Assembly: GCA_004214155.1 (NCBI GenBank)
Contig: SGYQ01000003.1
Coordinates: forward strand, 1-64,000
Length of the DNA stretch: 64,000 nt
Direction of reading: 5' to 3'
DNA from: Burkholderiaceae bacterium
GTDB lineage: Bacteria > Pseudomonadota > Gammaproteobacteria > Burkholderiales > Burkholderiaceae_A
Below, piece after piece: positions 21,315 through 30,805 of this stretch (its first letter is position 1; each line of letters begins with the position of its first letter). The position numbers were made by a program, and so were the translations under genes. Below the pieces are notes generated by a model. The model saw only the letters and a list, made by a program, of their open reading frames with translations. It was not told the origin of the DNA and made no database searches.

Positions 21315-22007
21315 TTAATTTTCAAATGCTTTTTTTAAGAGAAGCACTTTTTTATTAAGAAAATTCCTCTCATAGTTTTTATCTAAAATTTTCACGCTAC
21401 TGTCTAGATCCGACACTCTTATTATGCCTTTTTTTTCAAGAAACTTGTCAGATAACCCCTTATATAGTTTGCATGTTGTCATCAGAGCCCAATAAGTATG
21501 CATTTTGGCAAATCGATGCGTGACATTTAGGAAGTTCTCAATATCCATAAATGCCTTGCAAGTAATAATGTTTAATCCATTAAATGGAAAACTTTCTTCA
21601 ATTCTCTGGTTATGAACTTTAACTCGGCCAGACAGCCCCAGGGTTCCTATCAAACTATTCAAGAAGGCAAATTTTTTCCTGCTTTTCTCAACTAATTTCA
21701 AACTAATATTTTTCTTACAAATAGCCCAAACTATCCCAGGCGAGCCGTTACCAGAACCAATGTCGATTATTGAGGGCTCACCAAGCCTAGAAAACTTACA
21801 TATGAAATCTATATGAAACAATACCAATGCGCTATCTAATACTAAACGGTCCACTAATTCCTCAGGCGAATCTGAACCAGAGAGGTTATGTACTTTGCCC
21901 CATTTGACCAACTCCTTGATATAATTGCACAGTTGTTCTGTAGTCGCTGAATTTACTTCAATCCCTAGCCTGTTGAGTTGTTCCTCAATGTAGTTACGAA
22001 GTAACAA
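21315..22007 (-). CDS. rsmG: 16S rRNA (guanine(527)-N7)-methyltransferase
   Basis: Methylates G527 of 16S rRNA. The 230-residue protein shows the SAM-binding motif IIDIGSGNGSPGIVWA, and KWGKVHNLSG near residue 35 is the family motif preceding it. It follows mnmG by four bases, as in most proteobacteria. The C-terminus is lysine-rich and somewhat longer than the roughly 207 residues of E. coli. Confidence 0.94.
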   Translation of the reverse strand: MLLRNYIEEQLNRLGIEVNSATTEQLCNYIKELVKWGKVHNLSGSDSPEELVDRLVLDSALVLFHIDFICKFSRLGEPSIIDIGSGNGSPGIVWAICKKNISLKLVEKSRKKFAFLNSLIGTLGLSGRVKVHNQRIEESFPFNGLNIITCKAFMDIENFLNVTHRFAKMHTYWALMTTCKLYKGLSDKFLEKKGIIRVSDLDSSVKILDKNYERNFLNKKVLLLKKAFEN

Positions 22008-22011
22008 TCTA

Positions 22012-23922
22012 TTATGCCGCTTTCGATCTTTCAGATTTTCTCAAATGTAAAACTACCAATGATACTGCTGAAGGGGTCATCCCTGGTATCCTCGTCGCAT
22101 GCGAAACACTTGTTGGTTTGATTTGATTAAACTTTTCAAGTGCTTCGTTGGATAGACCAGAGACTGATCGATAGTCAAAATTCTTTGGAATGGGTAAGTC
22201 TGCCATATCGTTGAGCCTCAAAGATTCTCGCTGCTGTTTTGTTATGTAACCTGAATATTTTTCTTGGATTTCCACTTGCTGACTGACCGCCTCGTCAGAG
22301 CCTTCCAACTCATCTATATAATTAAACTCATTTAGAAATTTTAATAACGGTTTAATTTTTATATCCGGTCGTTTTAATAAAGCTAATGCCGAAGTAACTT
22401 TGGTTATTCCACTATCGAAAGTGCCGTTGAAAGATACGGACGACGCTTGATCTGGTTTGAGTAAGATACCGTGCAGTTTTTTTCGCAGTACTTCCACTTT
22501 TAATGACTTATTTTTAACATCTTGAAATTGACTTTTTTTTATCAAACCTAAACCAAAAGCTATTTCATATAAACGCAGATCTGCATTATCCTCTCGCAAC
22601 GATAATCTATTTTCAGCTCTACTTGTAAACATTCTGTAAGGCTCAGTCACGCCTTGAGTAACCAAATCGTCGATCAATACGCCTATATAAGTTAGGGATC
22701 GATCAGCTGTAAAAAGTTGTTCAGACTTTGCTAGTTTGGCCGCATTTAACCCTGCCACTAAACCTTGAGCTGCGGCTTCTTCATATCCTGTTGTTCCATT
22801 TATTTGTCCAGCAAAAAACAGTCCTCTAATTAATTTTGTTTCCAATGTTGGAAACAAACTTCTGGGGTCGTAATAATCATACTCTATAGCGTAACCAGCA
22901 CGAAGAATATGGGCTTTTTCCAATCCCTTGATTGAATGAACCATATCAACTTGACAATTAAACGGTAGACTAGTTGAAATACCATTGGGATAAAACTCAT
23001 ATGTATTCAAACCCTCTGGCTCCAAAAATATTTGGTGAGAATTTCTTTCTTCAAATCTGACAACTTTATCTTCTATGGAGGGACAATAACGAGGTCCGGA
23101 TGATTTTATCGAGCCATTGTACATCGGTGATAAATGAATAGAACTCTTAATTATCTGGTGTGTTTCTAGGTTGGTGTGTGAAATCCAACAAGATAACTGT
23201 TTATTGGGTTTTTTGGTTCCTTTTTTTCTCCAAATTGAGAACTTACGATCAAAGGGGCTTTCGCCTGGCTGCTCAATTAGGGCTGAAAAATCGATTGTTC
23301 TTCCGTCAAGACGGGGTGGTGTACCTGTTTTCAATCGAGAACGCTCGAAACCATAAGAGTCAAGTTTTTGCGCTAATTCTGTAGAAGGTGACTCACCTGC
23401 CCTTCCTCCGGCAACTGATTGTGACCCCACAAAAATTCTTCCATTTAAAAAAGTTCCAACAGTAATAACTACAGAGTTACTCTTGAAACTAACCCCGCCG
23501 TTTGAAATTACGCCTCTCACAGCCCCTTCCTCAATTATCAGATCGGAAACACTGTCGCTATATAAATCTAAATGTTTTTGGTTCTCTACAATTTTCCTGA
23601 TAGCTTTTTTATATAAAGATCTATCACACTGGACCCTAGTGGCACAAACTGCCGGGCCTTTTGAAGCATTAAGAAGCTTAAAATGGATTCCCGCAAAATC
23701 GGCAGCCATGCCCATTGCTCCACCCAAAGCATCTATTTCTTTTACCAAATGTCCCTTGCCTACCCCTCCAATAGAAGGGTTACAAGACATTTGGCCTAAA
23801 GTATCGATATTTTGAGTAATCAAAAGGGTTAGCTGGCCTAATCTAGCAGATGCTAATGCTGCCTCAGTGCCGGCATGCCCCCCTCCAACAACAATTACAT
23901 CGTAACTTTTATATTCAACCAT
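22012..23922 (-). CDS. mnmG: tRNA uridine-5-carboxymethylaminomethyl modification enzyme MnmG
   Basis: Works with MnmE to modify wobble U34 of several tRNAs, using FAD and methylenetetrahydrofolate. At 636 residues it matches the family. The FAD-binding [21 protein letters not shown]-type motif (residues about 9-28) and [22 protein letters not shown] (given by its ends CNPSIGG and EIDALGG) are present, as is [17 protein letters not shown]. It starts just downstream of parS and heads the minus-strand block mnmG to priA. Confidence 0.98.
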   Translation of the reverse strand: MVEYKSYDVIVVGGGHAGTEAALASARLGQLTLLITQNIDTLGQMSCNPSIGGVGKGHLVKEIDALGGAMGMAADFAGIHFKLLNASKGPAVCATRVQCDRSLYKKAIRKIVENQKHLDLYSDSVSDLIIEEGAVRGVISNGGVSFKSNSVVITVGTFLNGRIFVGSQSVAGGRAGESPSTELAQKLDSYGFERSRLKTGTPPRLDGRTIDFSALIEQPGESPFDRKFSIWRKKGTKKPNKQLSCWISHTNLETHQIIKSSIHLSPMYNGSIKSSGPRYCPSIEDKVVRFEERNSHQIFLEPEGLNTYEFYPNGISTSLPFNCQVDMVHSIKGLEKAHILRAGYAIEYDYYDPRSLFPTLETKLIRGLFFAGQINGTTGYEEAAAQGLVAGLNAAKLAKSEQLFTADRSLTYIGVLIDDLVTQGVTEPYRMFTSRAENRLSLREDNADLRLYEIAFGLGLIKKSQFQDVKNKSLKVEVLRKKLHGILLKPDQASSVSFNGTFDSGITKVTSALALLKRPDIKIKPLLKFLNEFNYIDELEGSDEAVSQQVEIQEKYSGYITKQQRESLRLNDMADLPIPKNFDYRSVSGLSNEALEKFNQIKPTSVSHATRIPGMTPSAVSLVVLHLRKSERSKAA

Positions 23923-23933
23923 TTTTCAGAAAA

Positions 23934-23947
23934 GTTTCACGTGAAAC
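23934..23947. promoter_or_regulatory. parS centromere site
   Basis: A perfect 14-base palindrome GTTTCACGTGAAAC, followed by A, in the 32-base gap between mnmG and the aldehyde dehydrogenase gene. It equals the core of the bacterial parS consensus recognised by ParB. parA and parB lie 2.6-4.3 kb away and dnaA about 7 kb away, which fits the usual origin-proximal position. Confidence 0.93.
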
Positions 23948-23954
23948 ATTTTTT

Positions 23955-25406
23955 TTACTTTATTGAAACGAATTTAGTCTCTAAAAATTCTTCAAGACCA
24001 TATCTTCCGCCTTCTCTTCCTACTCCTGATTCCTTAAATCCGCCAAATGGGGCGACCGAGTTTGAAAAGGTTCCCGCGTTAACACATACAATACCAAAAT
24101 CAAGTAAATTAGTGTAATTTTTTATCGCTTGTCTGGACTCTGTAAATAGATACGATGCTAGGCCATAATTCGTTGCATTCGATTGTTCAATGGCTTCCCT
24201 ATCAGTATCAAATTTATAAATCACAGCTAAAGGTCCAAATATCTCCTCATCAAAGGCCCTTACATCCCTTTTAGCAGAGACGACCACTGTAGGCTCAAAA
24301 ATCAAGCCTTCGTTGCTTATTTCTTTATAATGTAGAAATTTAGCTCCGCTGAGCTTCAAATCTGAGATTAGTTTTTTGTAGCGATCCGCCGCTGCATGGT
24401 TTATTAGTGGTCCAATCTGAACACCAGCCTCAAATCCACAACCAGTTTTAATAGCCTTGACTTTGTTGAGAAAAATAGACACAAAATTATCGAAAATCGT
24501 GGTGTTAACAAAAATTCGATTAGCGCATACGCAGGTTTGGCCTGCATTCCGAAATTTACTCAAAATGAGTTCGTTGCTAGCTAGCTCTATATCAGCATCT
24601 TCCCTAACTATGAAAGGCGCATTACCTCCCAGTTCAAGAGAAAATTTTTGTAAGGTGCCAGCTCCTTGCATGACTAATTGCTTTCCAACTGCTGTTGAGC
24701 CTGTAAAAGATACCTTGCTAATTTTTTGATTTGCACATAACAGTTGTCCAATCTCAGAGACCTTGCTTCTTGGAACGACAATCGCATCTAATATTTCACG
24801 AATAAATCCTATCTCGCGAGCCAAAAAAATCATAGCTAGGGTGGTTAAAGGAGTGTCTTCGGCAGGTTTTGTTATAACACTACACCCAGCAGCTAAAGCT
24901 GCGCTAGCTTTTCTCGCAAACATAGCTAATGGGAAATTCCACGGAGTAATGGTTGCGACAAGACCAATTGGTTGACGTTTCACTAAAAACTCTCTATCAG
25001 AATACGGACTTTCAAGTAAATCACCTTTGATACGTTTTCCTTCTTCTGAGTACCACTTTATAAACGCAGCCCCATATTCGACTTCGGAAATAGCTTCTGC
25101 CAATGGTTTGCCCTGCTCTAACACCATCAGGTCCGCAAGATCATTTTTCTTCTCTAAGATTTTTAAATGCCACTTTTCTAAAAGGTGACCATTGTTGATT
25201 ATTGAGAAATCTCTTTCTTCTCTGCGATAACGGTCCATACGATTAATTTTTTCAATTGCTGAAGAGACGGAGTCAGAAGGTAAGGTTTTGATTAAACTAT
25301 TGTCATAAGGATTAAAAACGTTTAGATTTCCATTTGCAGAACTATTGCTTTCATACTCATAAAAATCAAACTTGCTCAAAATGGATTTTGTATTAAATTT
25401 TTGCAT
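23955..25406 (-). CDS. gabD: NAD(P)-dependent aldehyde dehydrogenase, succinate-semialdehyde type
   Basis: A 483-residue aldehyde dehydrogenase. The catalytic cysteine is Cys292 in FRNAGQTCVCANR and the general base is Glu258 in LELGGNAPF. TPWNFPLAMFARKASAALAAG and SVITKPAEDTPL form the cofactor site, and the glycine motif SFTGSTAVGK near 233-242 is present. KPAE, rather than KPSE, and overall pattern resemble succinate-semialdehyde dehydrogenase (GabD/DavD), which feeds the TCA cycle, but substrate specificity cannot be fixed from sequence alone. It stands alone, upstream of mnmG and divergent from pdxA. Confidence 0.85.
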   Translation of the reverse strand: MQKFNTKSILSKFDFYEYESNSSANGNLNVFNPYDNSLIKTLPSDSVSSAIEKINRMDRYRREERDFSIINNGHLLEKWHLKILEKKNDLADLMVLEQGKPLAEAISEVEYGAAFIKWYSEEGKRIKGDLLESPYSDREFLVKRQPIGLVATITPWNFPLAMFARKASAALAAGCSVITKPAEDTPLTTLAMIFLAREIGFIREILDAIVVPRSKVSEIGQLLCANQKISKVSFTGSTAVGKQLVMQGAGTLQKFSLELGGNAPFIVREDADIELASNELILSKFRNAGQTCVCANRIFVNTTIFDNFVSIFLNKVKAIKTGCGFEAGVQIGPLINHAAADRYKKLISDLKLSGAKFLHYKEISNEGLIFEPTVVVSAKRDVRAFDEEIFGPLAVIYKFDTDREAIEQSNATNYGLASYLFTESRQAIKNYTNLLDFGIVCVNAGTFSNSVAPFGGFKESGVGREGGRYGLEEFLETKFVSIK

Positions 25407-25496
25407 TATTAGTTACAAATTCAGTAATTTTAAATAGAGTGTAAGTAGACCACAAAACTCGAGTAATATTTCAATTTTTAAAAAATATATCTGATT

Positions 25497-26450
25497 ATGT
25501 ATAAACCAATAGGCATTACTATGGGCGACCCAGCTGGGATAGGTCCGGAATTAGTTTCAAAGCTTTTACTTACAGATCAAAAAAACATCTTAATTTACAC
25601 GAATTTTGAGTGCCTAAAAAAATTCGCTCCTACAGTAAATCTAAATGACCCAAGACTGGTTAATGTAATCGGAGATTTCGATATACCAAATTTAGTATCG
25701 GGCAAACCGAGTTCTGTCGGCGGCGATATTTCTTTGACAATTTTAAAAAGAGCCGTAGGTGATTGTATTACTGAGGAACTCTCTGCAATTATTACCGGCC
25801 CCATATCGAAGTTCTCATGGCACTTAGCAGGGCAAAATTGGCCAGGACATACTGAACTACTAGCGTATCTCTCAAACCCAAAAAACCCCCCAAAAGTTCG
25901 CATGTTGTTGTACGGCGAAAACTTAATGGTAGTTCTAAATTCCGTACATATTCCCTTAAAAGACGCTATTTTAAGTCTAAATAAGACTAATTTAATTGAA
26001 ACTGCCAAGATAACTGACCGTTGGTATATGAAAAACTTTGGCAAAAAACCACAAATAATCTTAGCCGCATTGAACCCACATGCTGGTGAACATGGGATTT
26101 TAGGAAATGAAGAAATAGACATACTTAAACCGGTTGTTTTGAAAGCAACAAAATGCGGAATAAATATATCTGGACCATATCCAGCTGATACAGTCTTTTT
26201 TAAAAATCAAAATAATGACTCTAAAGGACCCAATAAAATTATAATTGCTCTCTATCACGACCAAGGATTGATACCTTTCAAATTGGGCGGACTAGAAACA
26301 GGTATAAACACAACCATTGGGCTGCCATTTTTAAGAACAAGTGTTGACCATGGCACAGCTTTCGATATTGCGGGAAAAAATCTCGCCTCAGTTAAGCCAA
26401 TGTTAGTTGCCCTGTCAATGACAAGAAAGATTTTATCCAAAAGGAGATAA
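25497..26450 (+). CDS. pdxA: 4-hydroxythreonine-4-phosphate dehydrogenase
   Basis: Oxidises 4-phosphohydroxy-L-threonine in the DXP-dependent pathway to pyridoxal phosphate. The 317-residue protein starts with GITMGDPAGIGPEL. Its metal-binding histidines are in WPGHTELLAY, LNPHAGEHG and ALYHDQGLIPFKL. The ATG at 25497 gives the expected N-terminus. The short asparaginase-like gene begins three bases after its stop codon and is probably cotranscribed. The common partner rsmA is not adjacent here. Confidence 0.95.
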   Translation: MYKPIGITMGDPAGIGPELVSKLLLTDQKNILIYTNFECLKKFAPTVNLNDPRLVNVIGDFDIPNLVSGKPSSVGGDISLTILKRAVGDCITEELSAIITGPISKFSWHLAGQNWPGHTELLAYLSNPKNPPKVRMLLYGENLMVVLNSVHIPLKDAILSLNKTNLIETAKITDRWYMKNFGKKPQIILAALNPHAGEHGILGNEEIDILKPVVLKATKCGINISGPYPADTVFFKNQNNDSKGPNKIIIALYHDQGLIPFKLGGLETGINTTIGLPFLRTSVDHGTAFDIAGKNLASVKPMLVALSMTRKILSKRR

Positions 26451-26453
26451 ATT

Positions 26454-26942
26454 ATGAACATTAAAATTTTTACTTGTGGGGGGACTTTTGAAAAGGTGTA
26501 CAACCCGATATCAGGGGAGTTGAGCTTCAAAGATTCCTGCATACCGAACATAATAAAACGTTCGCGAATAACAACGAAAGTAGATTTTGAAGAATTGTTT
26601 TTTAAAGACAGTTTAGATATGAACAATGAAGACAGATTGATGATCGCACATAGAATAAAAACAGAGCCAATCAAGAATATAGTTGTGATTCATGGTACGG
26701 ATACTATGGTACAAACAGCTCAAACAATCAGAGAACACACTTCTCAGGACAAGGTGATTGTTATAACAGGTGCCATGATACCATTTTCAATAAAAGAGTC
26801 GGATGCTATGTTTAATTTTGGAGCTGCATTTATTGCCACCCAAACTCTGGATCCAGGTATTTGGATTTCAATGAACGGGGACATTTTCAGGTCAGATAAC
26901 GTTGAAAAAAACAAAGAAAAAGGAATTTTCGAGAGAACGTAA
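26454..26942 (+). CDS. Short asparaginase-fold protein (N-terminal domain only)
   Basis: A 162-residue protein matching only the N-terminal domain of type I/II asparaginases. It keeps the first nucleophile loop (CGGTFEK, residues about 8-14) and the second motif VIHGTDTM near residue 80, with VITGAMIPFS near 102. The full enzymes have about 330 residues and a second domain, which is missing here; the frame ends at a normal stop followed by the convergent mnmE gene, so it is not an obvious truncation by frameshift. Such stand-alone domains exist in other proteobacteria. Activity is unknown. Confidence 0.8.
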   Translation: MNIKIFTCGGTFEKVYNPISGELSFKDSCIPNIIKRSRITTKVDFEELFFKDSLDMNNEDRLMIAHRIKTEPIKNIVVIHGTDTMVQTAQTIREHTSQDKVIVITGAMIPFSIKESDAMFNFGAAFIATQTLDPGIWISMNGDIFRSDNVEKNKEKGIFERT

Positions 26943-26949
26943 TCTGAGA

Positions 26950-28344
26950 TTATTTGCCGATACAAAATCTTGAAAAAATCTCCTCTAGTACTAATTCATT
27001 TGATATTTTGCCTGTTATTTCCAATAGAAGGTTTTGTGCGAGCCTGAGATCTTCAGCAGCTAAATCCAGAGAATAAGATTTAGTATTTTCAATACAAGTT
27101 TTCAATCGCTGTGCACACTCTTTCAGATTGTCGATACTTCTTTTTCTTAAAAAAATTATTTCTGTGTCATTTTCTTCATTATTCTTTAGTTGGAAATATT
27201 CAAGTAAAACTTTACGCAAATTTATGATGCCTTCTCCTGTTTTGGCAGAAACTGCAACTTTATTTTTAACGATGTTTACATTATTTTTCCACATTTTGTC
27301 ATTTCTATTCAAATCCAATTTTGTGAAAACAAATAGTACATTATCCTCTGGGATTTTTGCCGAATTAACCAGTCTTTTTGCTTCAATTAAATGTAGTTCA
27401 TCAAAATTGTTAACGTCAACGCAGTACATTACCAAATTGGAAATTTTTGCCTGTTCAAGGGCCTTACTTATTCCCTCGGCCTCAATCTCGTTACTAGTTT
27501 CTCTGATTCCTGCCGTATCAAAAAATTCAATTTGCAAGTTTCCCAATACAATATTCGATAAAATTATATCTCGCGTGGTTCCAGCATCTTTATGAACAAT
27601 TGATACATTTTTATCAGCTAATCTATTTAACAAAGTAGACTTGCCAGCATTTGCACTACCTATGATTGTTATTGATAACTTATGTGATAAGGATTTTCCT
27701 TTTCGCGCAAATTCAATTGTTCGATTTAGCCAGACTTGTTTTTCCTCAATCGCTTTGACAAAGTTTTTAACTTCAAATGACCCAGTTTCATCAGCCGAGA
27801 AATCTAACTGTGCCTCTAATTCAGCTCTTAAGGTAATTAAAAAATTTGCAAGAGAAATGATCTCTTTTCCAAATCCTTCATTGATCATCCGATTAATCGC
27901 ATTTACCTTTACTTCCGATTCAGCATTGACTAAATCGGATATAGCCTCAGCTTCATGCAAATAAATCTTTCCATTTAAATATGCTCTTTTTGAGAATTCT
28001 CCTGGTTCAGCAAATCTAACAATTTTCCCAGGACGTGATTGGGAGATACAAGTATCCATTAAAATTTTTATAACGCCTAAACCTCCATGAATTTGAAATT
28101 CACACAAATCCTCCCCAGTGAAAGATTTAGGGCCCTGGAAAAAAACTACTAGACCTTTATCAAATACCCTATTGTCAGAGCTTTTAAACTTTGACAGTGT
28201 TGAGACTCGATTTTCCGGTATGAATCCGACGATGTTTTTCAATAGGCGCCTGGTTGACGGTCCAGAAACCCTAAATATTGCTAATGCGCTCGCAACCGGC
28301 GCTGAAGACAAAGCAATGATCGTGTCATTATCCAGCGCGGACAT
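26950..28344 (-). CDS. mnmE: tRNA modification GTPase MnmE
   Basis: Partner of MnmG in wobble uridine modification. The 464-residue protein has the N-terminal folate-binding domain, a G domain with GSANAGKSTLLNRL, GTTRDI and DTAGIRET, and the C-terminal FCIGK motif whose cysteine is essential. Its start overlaps the end of yidC by 17 bases. mnmE and mnmG lie on the same strand about 3 kb apart, separated by pdxA and the dehydrogenase gene. Confidence 0.98.
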   Translation of the reverse strand: MSALDNDTIIALSSAPVASALAIFRVSGPSTRRLLKNIVGFIPENRVSTLSKFKSSDNRVFDKGLVVFFQGPKSFTGEDLCEFQIHGGLGVIKILMDTCISQSRPGKIVRFAEPGEFSKRAYLNGKIYLHEAEAISDLVNAESEVKVNAINRMINEGFGKEIISLANFLITLRAELEAQLDFSADETGSFEVKNFVKAIEEKQVWLNRTIEFARKGKSLSHKLSITIIGSANAGKSTLLNRLADKNVSIVHKDAGTTRDIILSNIVLGNLQIEFFDTAGIRETSNEIEAEGISKALEQAKISNLVMYCVDVNNFDELHLIEAKRLVNSAKIPEDNVLFVFTKLDLNRNDKMWKNNVNIVKNKVAVSAKTGEGIINLRKVLLEYFQLKNNEENDTEIIFLRKRSIDNLKECAQRLKTCIENTKSYSLDLAAEDLRLAQNLLLEITGKISNELVLEEIFSRFCIGK

Positions 28345-29974
28345 TTAATTTGCGCATAATCGACCACTGTTGCGCAATGGATACCACATTGTTTACAAGC
28401 CAATACAGAACGAGACCTGATGGAAAGAAAAAGAAAAAAATTGAAAAAACAATCGGCATAAACATCATGATTTTCGCTTGCAAAGGGTCAGGTGGCGCCG
28501 GATTGAGACGCATTTGAATGAACATTGTCACAGCCATAACTATAGGTAAAATAAAATAAGGATCCGGTTTTGATAGGTCAGTTATCCAAAAAATCCACGG
28601 TGCATCCCTAATCTCAGCACTTGCTAATAAGACCCAATACAAAGCAATGAATACCGGAATTTGTATGAGAATTGGTAAACAGCCGCCTAAAGGATTAATT
28701 TTTTCCTTCTTATATAAATCCATCATAGCGTTATTAAGTTGCATCTTGTTTTCTTTAAACTGCTCCCTTATTTTCATAATTTTAGGAGTTACCGCTTTCA
28801 TCTTAGCCATCGATTTATAACTTGCCGCTGTTAGAGGAAAGAAAAGAAGTTTGATAATTATCGTTAAGCTAACGATTGCCCAGCCCCAGTTGCCAACGAT
28901 ATTGTATAATTTGTCAAGCAGCCAGAATATAGGTTTCGCAATTAAAGTTAACATTCCATAATCAACCACTAATTCAAGTCCGTTTTCTAGTTTTTTTAAA
29001 TCTTCCTGATATTGTGGGCCTACGTAGAGTAAGTTTGTGAATGTCTGAGTCTGGCCTGGCTGCAGTTCATCTGACAATTGTATAGCTCCGACGGAGAATT
29101 TATCATTTCTAAGCTTTCTCGTATAAAATTCACGTTCAAAATCATTTTTGAAAATCCATGCCCCAACATAATAGTGCTGAATTATTCCAAACCAACCATC
29201 ATTAGATGTTTGTACATGTTCTTGCTTTGACTCTTCAATATCTGAAAAGGAAACCTTTTCAAATTTACCTCTTTCTGTGTATATAACAGGTCCCGTATAA
29301 GTGTTATAAAAACTACTTCCTCCCAAAGGGGGTTCCGAATCTCTAGACAACTGATAATATAATCCAGCCTTTACTTCTTCGTTTGCCGTGTTGATTAAAT
29401 CATGCGTAACTCTTACCACATGACTATTCGGTAAGATCGTAAATGTTTTTGTTAAAGAAACTCCGTTTCTTTCTGCAACCAGACTGACTTTGTCAACATT
29501 CTTCACCATTACCTCAAATAAGGTCAAGTGATCGGGAAGTTTTTCTTTTTTGCTTCCTATAGGGATAAGCCCCGTTTCAGCTAGGTAAGTCGATCTATTG
29601 CTTTTATCAAATAAGATTACTTTTCCGCCGGGATATTCCTCAGAGACTTGATCTTTCAATTCAGCGTACTCCAAAGTACCACCAAAAGTATTTAAAAAAA
29701 TCTTTAATTTTGAATTTTCTAGAACTAATACTTCTCCAGTTTTTTCATCCTTTTCTACTTTTTCAACCGGAGCTGTTTTTTTTGTATCTAACTTGTTTAC
29801 TGAAGGCAAATCAGACGAAGACTCGTTTTCTCTAAGTGCTGTGGTGTTAGTTTGATCTAAAGTAATGGTCTCTGAAGGCACAACCGTCTTAGTGCTGTAA
29901 CTCATCCATTCATCCCACAGTAATAACAAAGTGAAAGAGAATATAATCAACAAAATAGTCGTTTTAAACTTCAT
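28328..29974 (-). CDS. yidC: Membrane protein insertase YidC
   Basis: Inserts membrane proteins such as AtpE with or without SecYEG. The 548-residue protein has an N-terminal membrane anchor (FKTTILLIIFSFTLLLLWDE region), a large periplasmic beta domain (about residues 60-330), and the conserved five-helix core from GWAIVSLTIIIKLLFFPLT to YWLVNNVVSIAQQW. The cytoplasmic hairpin KSMAKMKAVTPKIMKIREQ is also typical. It overlaps yidD by four bases upstream and mnmE downstream. Confidence 0.98.
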   Translation of the reverse strand: MKFKTTILLIIFSFTLLLLWDEWMSYSTKTVVPSETITLDQTNTTALRENESSSDLPSVNKLDTKKTAPVEKVEKDEKTGEVLVLENSKLKIFLNTFGGTLEYAELKDQVSEEYPGGKVILFDKSNRSTYLAETGLIPIGSKKEKLPDHLTLFEVMVKNVDKVSLVAERNGVSLTKTFTILPNSHVVRVTHDLINTANEEVKAGLYYQLSRDSEPPLGGSSFYNTYTGPVIYTERGKFEKVSFSDIEESKQEHVQTSNDGWFGIIQHYYVGAWIFKNDFEREFYTRKLRNDKFSVGAIQLSDELQPGQTQTFTNLLYVGPQYQEDLKKLENGLELVVDYGMLTLIAKPIFWLLDKLYNIVGNWGWAIVSLTIIIKLLFFPLTAASYKSMAKMKAVTPKIMKIREQFKENKMQLNNAMMDLYKKEKINPLGGCLPILIQIPVFIALYWVLLASAEIRDAPWIFWITDLSKPDPYFILPIVMAVTMFIQMRLNPAPPDPLQAKIMMFMPIVFSIFFFFFPSGLVLYWLVNNVVSIAQQWSIMRKLNVRAG

Positions 29975-30207
29975 GTTTTTTTCCTGGGCACCGGATCTAC
30001 TCTCTGCTTTGCCAAAACATTACACCTAATTAATCTGGACATTGTTAATGCAATACCTCGCAGTGGTCCATGGATTTTAACTGCCTCTTCTGCATAATCA
30101 GAACAAGTAGGTAAGAATCTGCACCTAGGACCATAAAGCGAAGAGAGACCTAATTTATAACACTTTATAATCACACAAAGAAGATTGATTAAAAAATTTC
30201 TTAGCAT
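29971..30207 (-). CDS. yidD: Membrane protein insertion efficiency factor YidD
   Basis: A 78-residue protein with the family core SLYGPRCRFLPTCSDYAEEA and a short N-terminal amphipathic helix. It assists YidC-dependent insertion. It lies between rnpA and yidC as in most bacteria, with 19 bases after rnpA and a four-base overlap with yidC. Confidence 0.95.
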   Translation of the reverse strand: MLRNFLINLLCVIIKCYKLGLSSLYGPRCRFLPTCSDYAEEAVKIHGPLRGIALTMSRLIRCNVLAKQRVDPVPRKKT

Positions 30208-30226
30208 TATAAATATTTATGCAATA

Positions 30227-30580
30227 TTAATCATTAACTAAATGCCTTAATTCAGAGTACAAACTTTTCTTCGCACAATTAGAATTATACCTGGGTAGTG
30301 TTCTAATGGATAACAATATATGGGTGTACGTAAGATTTCTTCTGGCGAGCTCGCGCCCCCACCTCTTTATTAGATTTCTAGTCGAACTTTTTTTCACTAT
30401 CTTTTTTGGTAAGATAAAACCAACATTTATTTGTCGACTTTTATCCTCGTCGGGTTCTTTCTTTTTGCTATTTTGAAAATCCCGAACCTTATAGAAGAGA
30501 GTAAAGTTTTCACTTTTTTTTTTTGACCGTTTTAAATTTTTAAAAACGTCTTCATGAACAATAGCTTTCACTTCTTTCAA
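30227..30580 (-). CDS. rnpA: Ribonuclease P protein component
   Basis: Protein subunit of RNase P, which matures tRNA 5' ends. Its RNA-binding signature is STRNLIKRWGRELARR in the 117-residue sequence; VGFILPKKIVKKS precedes it. There is no ATG at the expected N-terminus: the frame opens after an in-frame TGA with TTG at 30578-30580 and offers GTG three codons later. The exact start is uncertain. It follows rpmH by 15 bases, the universal order. Confidence 0.93.
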   Translation of the reverse strand: MKEVKAIVHEDVFKNLKRSKKKSENFTLFYKVRDFQNSKKKEPDEDKSRQINVGFILPKKIVKKSSTRNLIKRWGRELARRNLTYTHILLSIRTLPRYNSNCAKKSLYSELRHLVND

Positions 30581-30595
30581 ATTTCATTCCCAGGG

Positions 30596-30730
30596 TTAAA
30601 CAGCCAACTTTTTTCGTCCTTTTGCCCGTCTTGCTCTTATAACTGCCCGGCCCCCTTTTGTCCTCATTCTAACCAAGAATCCGTGGGTGCGTTTTCTTTT
30701 AGTAACCGAAGGTTGATATGTTCTTTTCAT
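30596..30730 (-). CDS. rpmH: 50S ribosomal protein L34
   Basis: Translation of the minus strand from the ATG at 30728-30730 gives 44 residues starting [18 protein letters not shown] and ending GRKKLAV, followed by TAA at 30596-30598. This is unmistakably L34. It is the first gene of rpmH-rnpA-yidD-yidC-mnmE and diverges from dnaA across 75 bases. Confidence 0.98.
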   Translation of the reverse strand: MKRTYQPSVTKRKRTHGFLVRMRTKGGRAVIRARRAKGRKKLAV

Positions 30731-30805
30731 GGTAACCTGTAATTTCCTATGTCAGATATGAGCAACGTCTCAATTATATACTAATTATAATAATCTTATT
30801 ATCAA

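Noticed and set aside
30554-30742. Plus-strand frame opposite rpmH
   Set aside because: It is the shadow of the L34 gene, whose minus-strand translation is unmistakable.
30731-30805. rpmH-dnaA gap as the origin
   Set aside because: The 75 bases contain no DnaA-box-like sequence; the dnaA-dnaN gap is larger and has the 13-mer match.
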